Below are positions 61,229 to 64,000 of a stretch of DNA of 64,000 bases, piece by piece. The position numbers and the translations under genes are program-made. Position 1 is the stretch's first letter; the number at the start of each line of letters is the position of its first letter. The notes beneath the pieces were generated by a model. The model saw only the letters and a list, made by a program, of their open reading frames with translations. It did not search any database and had not been told where the DNA came from. Source of the stretch: CADEFX01 sp046154585 (GTDB lineage Bacteria > Pseudomonadota > Alphaproteobacteria > Rhizobiales > Hyphomicrobiaceae); assembly GCA_046154585.1 (NCBI GenBank), contig JBJXDX010000164.1, positions 1 through 64,000 on the forward strand, given 5' to 3'.

Positions 61229-61507
61229 TTTTGCAGACGACGTTTTTTGTGTTTATGGACGGATTGTATCCCATGCGCACGCCGTCGCGCTACCGCCCAT
61301 GCGAGCAGTGGCCATCAACTCTGGCGTCCCTTTTTAAGGCTCTGAGCCTGGGCGGCCCTCCCGGACCGTCCGGAAGTAGGCCCGTGAGTCGCTTCGCTTT
61401 CCTCTAACACCGCCGCACTCTACTCTGCGGGAGCCGGGCAAGACTTCGGGTGTGTTGGCATGAAGCTCGGCCAGTGCCAACCAAGACCGTGATGGGGTGA
61501 GACTGAT

Positions 61508-62863
61508 ATGAGTGACGCGGCGAAGGTATACGCAGGTGAACGATTGGGCCGGTTCATCGCCGAGACCAGACTGGAAGATCTCTCCGAGACCGTCAGGCAT
61601 CAGGCCAAGCGCTCGCTGCTCAACTTCATGGGCGGCGCGGCCGGCGTCGCTGCCGATCCCGCGGTCGAAACGGCCGTCCATGTTCTGACGCCCTTCTCGG
61701 GTCCCGCAACTGCGACGCTGATCGGCCGCCGCGAGAAGATGGACGCCATGTGCGCCTCCTTCGTCAACGCCGTCTCCTCCAATCTCCTCGACTACGACGA
61801 TACGCACCTCAACACGGTCATCCATCCGACCGCCCCCGTGGCGCCGCCCGTCCTGGCGCTTGCTGAGCAGCGCGGCCTGTCGGGTGCCGATGCCCTGCTG
61901 GCCTTCGCGCTCGGCGCCGAAGTCGAGTGCCGGCTAGGCAACAGCGTCTCGGGGCACTACGCGCGGGGCTGGCACATCACTGCCACGTGCGGCGTGTTCG
62001 GTGCTGCCGCGGCCACCTCCCGGCTCCTGAAGCTCACGCCGCAGCAGACGTGGCATGCCTTGGGCATCGCCGCGAGCCAGTCGGGCAGTCTCGTCGAAAA
62101 TCTCCCGAGCGCCGCCAAGAGCGTCGGCATGGGCAATGCCGCGCGCAACGGCCTGTTCGCCGCCCTGTTAGCCGAGCAGGGTTACACGGCAGCACCCGCC
62201 GCCATTGAAGGCAAGCACGGCTGGGCACGCGCCACCGGCGATGCGCCGAATCTCGATGAGCTGCTGGGCGAGCTTGGCACGCGCTGGGAGCTCGCCAAGA
62301 ACACCTACAAGCCCTACCCCTGCGGCATCGTCATGCACTCCATCATCGATGCGTGCCTGCAGCTCCGGTCGCAGTCCGATCTGAAGGCTGAGGACGTGGC
62401 CTCGGTCGTCGTGCGCGGCGACGCCCTGCTGCTGGCACGGGGCGATCGGATTGTCCGCAACGAGCGCGATGCCAAGGTCAGCATCCATCACAGCGTCGCG
62501 GCCCCGCTCATCTGGGGACGCGGCGGCGTAAAGGAATTCTCCGAGGCAGCCGTGTCCGATCCCGCCGCACGCACCTTGCGCGAAAAGGTGCGCGCGGAGC
62601 TTGACTCCAGCTTCCCGACCGGCGCTTCCCAGGTCATCGTGCAGACCAACGGCGGCCAAACGCTGGAGACGACGGTCGTGCACGCACACGGCAGCCTCGA
62701 AAACCCGCTCTCCGATGCCGAGATCGAAGCCAAGGTGCGCGACCTCGCCGCCATGGGCAAATCCGGCTGCGACATGGACGGCATCATCAAGGCCATGTGG
62801 GCCTTGGAAAAGCTGCCCAACGTCGCCGCGCTCATGGCTATGGCCGCCGCCCGGCCCGCGTGA
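61508..62863 (+). CDS. MmgE/PrpD family protein
   Basis: This 451-residue protein belongs to the 2-methylcitrate dehydratase/cis-aconitate decarboxylase family. It shows SLLNFMGGAAGVAADPAVET, NAVSSNLLDYDDTHLNTVIH, PVLALAEQRGLSGADALLAF, and KPYPCGIVMHSIIDACLQL. Standalone members in accessory catabolic clusters act on varied tricarboxylic or small acids; the substrate is unknown. The start follows GGGGTGAGACTGAT. Confidence 0.87.
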   Translation: MSDAAKVYAGERLGRFIAETRLEDLSETVRHQAKRSLLNFMGGAAGVAADPAVETAVHVLTPFSGPATATLIGRREKMDAMCASFVNAVSSNLLDYDDTHLNTVIHPTAPVAPPVLALAEQRGLSGADALLAFALGAEVECRLGNSVSGHYARGWHITATCGVFGAAAATSRLLKLTPQQTWHALGIAASQSGSLVENLPSAAKSVGMGNAARNGLFAALLAEQGYTAAPAAIEGKHGWARATGDAPNLDELLGELGTRWELAKNTYKPYPCGIVMHSIIDACLQLRSQSDLKAEDVASVVVRGDALLLARGDRIVRNERDAKVSIHHSVAAPLIWGRGGVKEFSEAAVSDPAARTLREKVRAELDSSFPTGASQVIVQTNGGQTLETTVVHAHGSLENPLSDAEIEAKVRDLAAMGKSGCDMDGIIKAMWALEKLPNVAALMAMAAARPA

Positions 62864-62987
62864 ACGCATGCCTGGCCGGCGTGCAATACGCATGTCCTGC
62901 GATGCGCATTGCACCCGCTAGACTAGCGGTTTCCAATTTGGACTGAAGTGCGAGCGGGCTCCATAGTGGGCTCGCGCGATTGTGGCC

Positions 62988-63160
62988 CCTGGGTCCCGGC
63001 GCGCGGTCGCTTCGCTCCCTTGGCCGGGATGACAACACATATGCGGCGTCGCCATGCTCACCCCGCTGTCATCCCGGGCAAGTGCGGGCCGCGGTGGCCG
63101 AGATGGGAATGCAGTGTCAATTCCCGCGCGCGACCCGGGACCCAGAGCCGCAAGCGGCAG
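62988..63160. repeat. Dispersed REP-like repeat, inverted pair, copy 3
   Basis: The left unit reads CCTGGGTCCCGG to GGCCGGGATGACAA and is the minus-strand form. The right unit starts at GTCATCCCGGGCAAGTGC and continues through GTCAATTCCCGCGCGCGACC to CGGGACCCAGAG, nearly identical to copy 1. It fills the 345-base gap between two convergent genes; nothing else is seen there. Confidence 0.7.
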
Positions 63161-63208
63161 TCAGTCGGAACCCAATCCAAAGATTGCAAGCGCCCGGCTG
63201 TCTCAGGA

Positions 63209-64000
63209 CTAGCTGCCCCACACTTCTTTGAGCACGCGCAGCCAGTTCTCGCCCATGACGCGGCGGATCTTGCGCTCGGGCCAGCCGGCCTTTTCCATGG
63301 CGATCGGCAGGTTGCCGAAATCGCCGATCTTGCGGATGCCTGCCGGATTCACCACCGGCTCGAACGTCACCAGGTTTCGCGCGTAGCCCTTGTCGTGCGA
63401 CAGCCAGTCGAAGAACGCCTGGTCCTGGTCCTGCGTGAAGTCCGTACCCACGCCGACCGCTTCTTCGCCGGCGATGTTGACGACGTAGTCGATCGTGGCG
63501 ACATAATCCTCGATCGTCGAATTGTTGCCCTTGGCCAGAAACGGCGGAAACATGGTGACGCCGACGAAGCCGCCACGGTCGACGATGAACTTGATCTCTT
63601 CATCCGATTTGTTGCGCGGATGCTTTTTCAGCGCGCTCGGGCAGATGTGCGAGTAGCAAACCGGCTTCTTTGACGCCAGAATGACATCGTTCGACGATTT
63701 GGAGCCGACGTGCGAGAGGTCGCACATGATGCCGACGCGGTTCATCTCCGCCACGATCTCGTGGCCGAAGTCCGACAGGCCGCGATCCACGCTCTCGTAG
63801 CATCCGGTGGCGCAGAAATTCTGCGTGTTGTAGGCCATCTGCGCGATGCCGACGCCGCAATCCTTGAACAGCTTCACGTAGCCGATCTGGTCCTCGAACG
63901 CGCTGATGTTCTGGAAGCCCAGGATAATGCCGGTCTTGCCCGCCGCCTTCGCGCTCAACACGTCCGCCGTCGTGCGCACCGGCGTGATCAGGTCCGCGTT
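63209..64000 (-). CDS. Membrane dipeptidase-like protein (M19), 5' part beyond the window
   Basis: This is the C-terminal 263 codons of a peptidase M19 family protein; the frame runs open to the window edge. It has GKTGIILGFQNISAFEDQIG, GIMCDLSHVGSKSSNDVIL with a metal-binding His, KPVCYSHICPSALKKHPRNK, and VGVGTDFTQDQDQAFFDWLS. The zinc-binding His-X-Asp near the N-terminus lies outside. These enzymes hydrolyse dipeptides, including D-amino acid ones. It converges on the MmgE/PrpD gene. Confidence 0.85.
   Translation of the reverse strand, partial: NADLITPVRTTADVLSAKAAGKTGIILGFQNISAFEDQIGYVKLFKDCGVGIAQMAYNTQNFCATGCYESVDRGLSDFGHEIVAEMNRVGIMCDLSHVGSKSSNDVILASKKPVCYSHICPSALKKHPRNKSDEEIKFIVDRGGFVGVTMFPPFLAKGNNSTIEDYVATIDYVVNIAGEEAVGVGTDFTQDQDQAFFDWLSHDKGYARNLVTFEPVVNPAGIRKIGDFGNLPIAMEKAGWPERKIRRVMGENWLRVLKEVWGS

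Overview
The window is GC-rich bacterial DNA, densely coding, with no rRNA, tRNA or CRISPR array that I can see. Its gene content and style point to an alphaproteobacterium, probably of the Hyphomicrobiales: a NasS/NasT-controlled assimilatory nitrate operon, a NirA-type nitrite reductase with a separate flavoprotein, CsbD and GlsB stress proteins, metacaspase-like proteins, and dispersed intergenic repeats of the type common in that order. This placement is inference. The unusual trait is a complete coenzyme F420 biosynthesis locus with many F420-type luciferase-like oxidoreductases, which is typical of Actinobacteria and patchy in Proteobacteria.

Layout. 1-3.5 kb: a small exported TAPR-repeat protein, an exported PAAR-like protein, and a TPR-CHAT protease gene broken by a stop codon and a frameshift. 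3.5-17.7 kb: nitrate assimilation on the minus strand. nasT-nasS encode the nitrate sensor and antiterminator. A sigma-54-like promoter and a hairpin/terminator leader precede nrtA-nrtB-nrtD, an FAD reductase, nirA, a flavoprotein reductase, nasA and cysG. Several of these genes overlap by one to four bases, so they are probably translationally coupled. 17.9-26.2 kb: a membrane stress protein, a lone molybdenum hydroxylase large subunit, two coupled caspase-like proteins, a small ribbon-helix-helix-like protein, CsbD, and a remnant of a GMC oxidoreductase. 26.2-30.8 kb: RecQ, an HdrC/HdrB-like pair and an MFS exporter.

30.9-44.4 kb is the F420 region. A TfdA-like dioxygenase is followed by two divergent transcription units. 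The minus unit holds a PPOX-type F420 protein and two luciferase-like oxidoreductases. The plus unit, about 10 kb long, holds a luciferase-like oxidoreductase, an Fgd-like sugar-6-phosphate dehydrogenase, cofE, cofD, cofC, the bifunctional FO synthase and three more luciferase-like oxidoreductases. CofE-CofD-CofC-FbiC make F420, Fgd can reduce it, and the remaining enzymes probably use it on substrates that the sequence does not reveal.

44.7-52.3 kb: three unrecognised acidic proteins sit directly in front of a type I secretion ABC transporter and its HlyD adaptor. They are followed by an unknown gene, a near-perfect lux-box-like dyad and a LuxR-type regulator without a visible LuxI. 52.4-64 kb: an accessory catabolic region with a CoA-transferase pair (one member apparently lacks its catalytic Asp), two substrate-binding proteins without permeases, a further CoA transferase, enoyl-CoA hydratase, quinone oxidoreductase, MmgE/PrpD, and a dipeptidase cut by the window end. 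Dispersed REP-like repeats occupy three convergent gene junctions in the last 14 kb.
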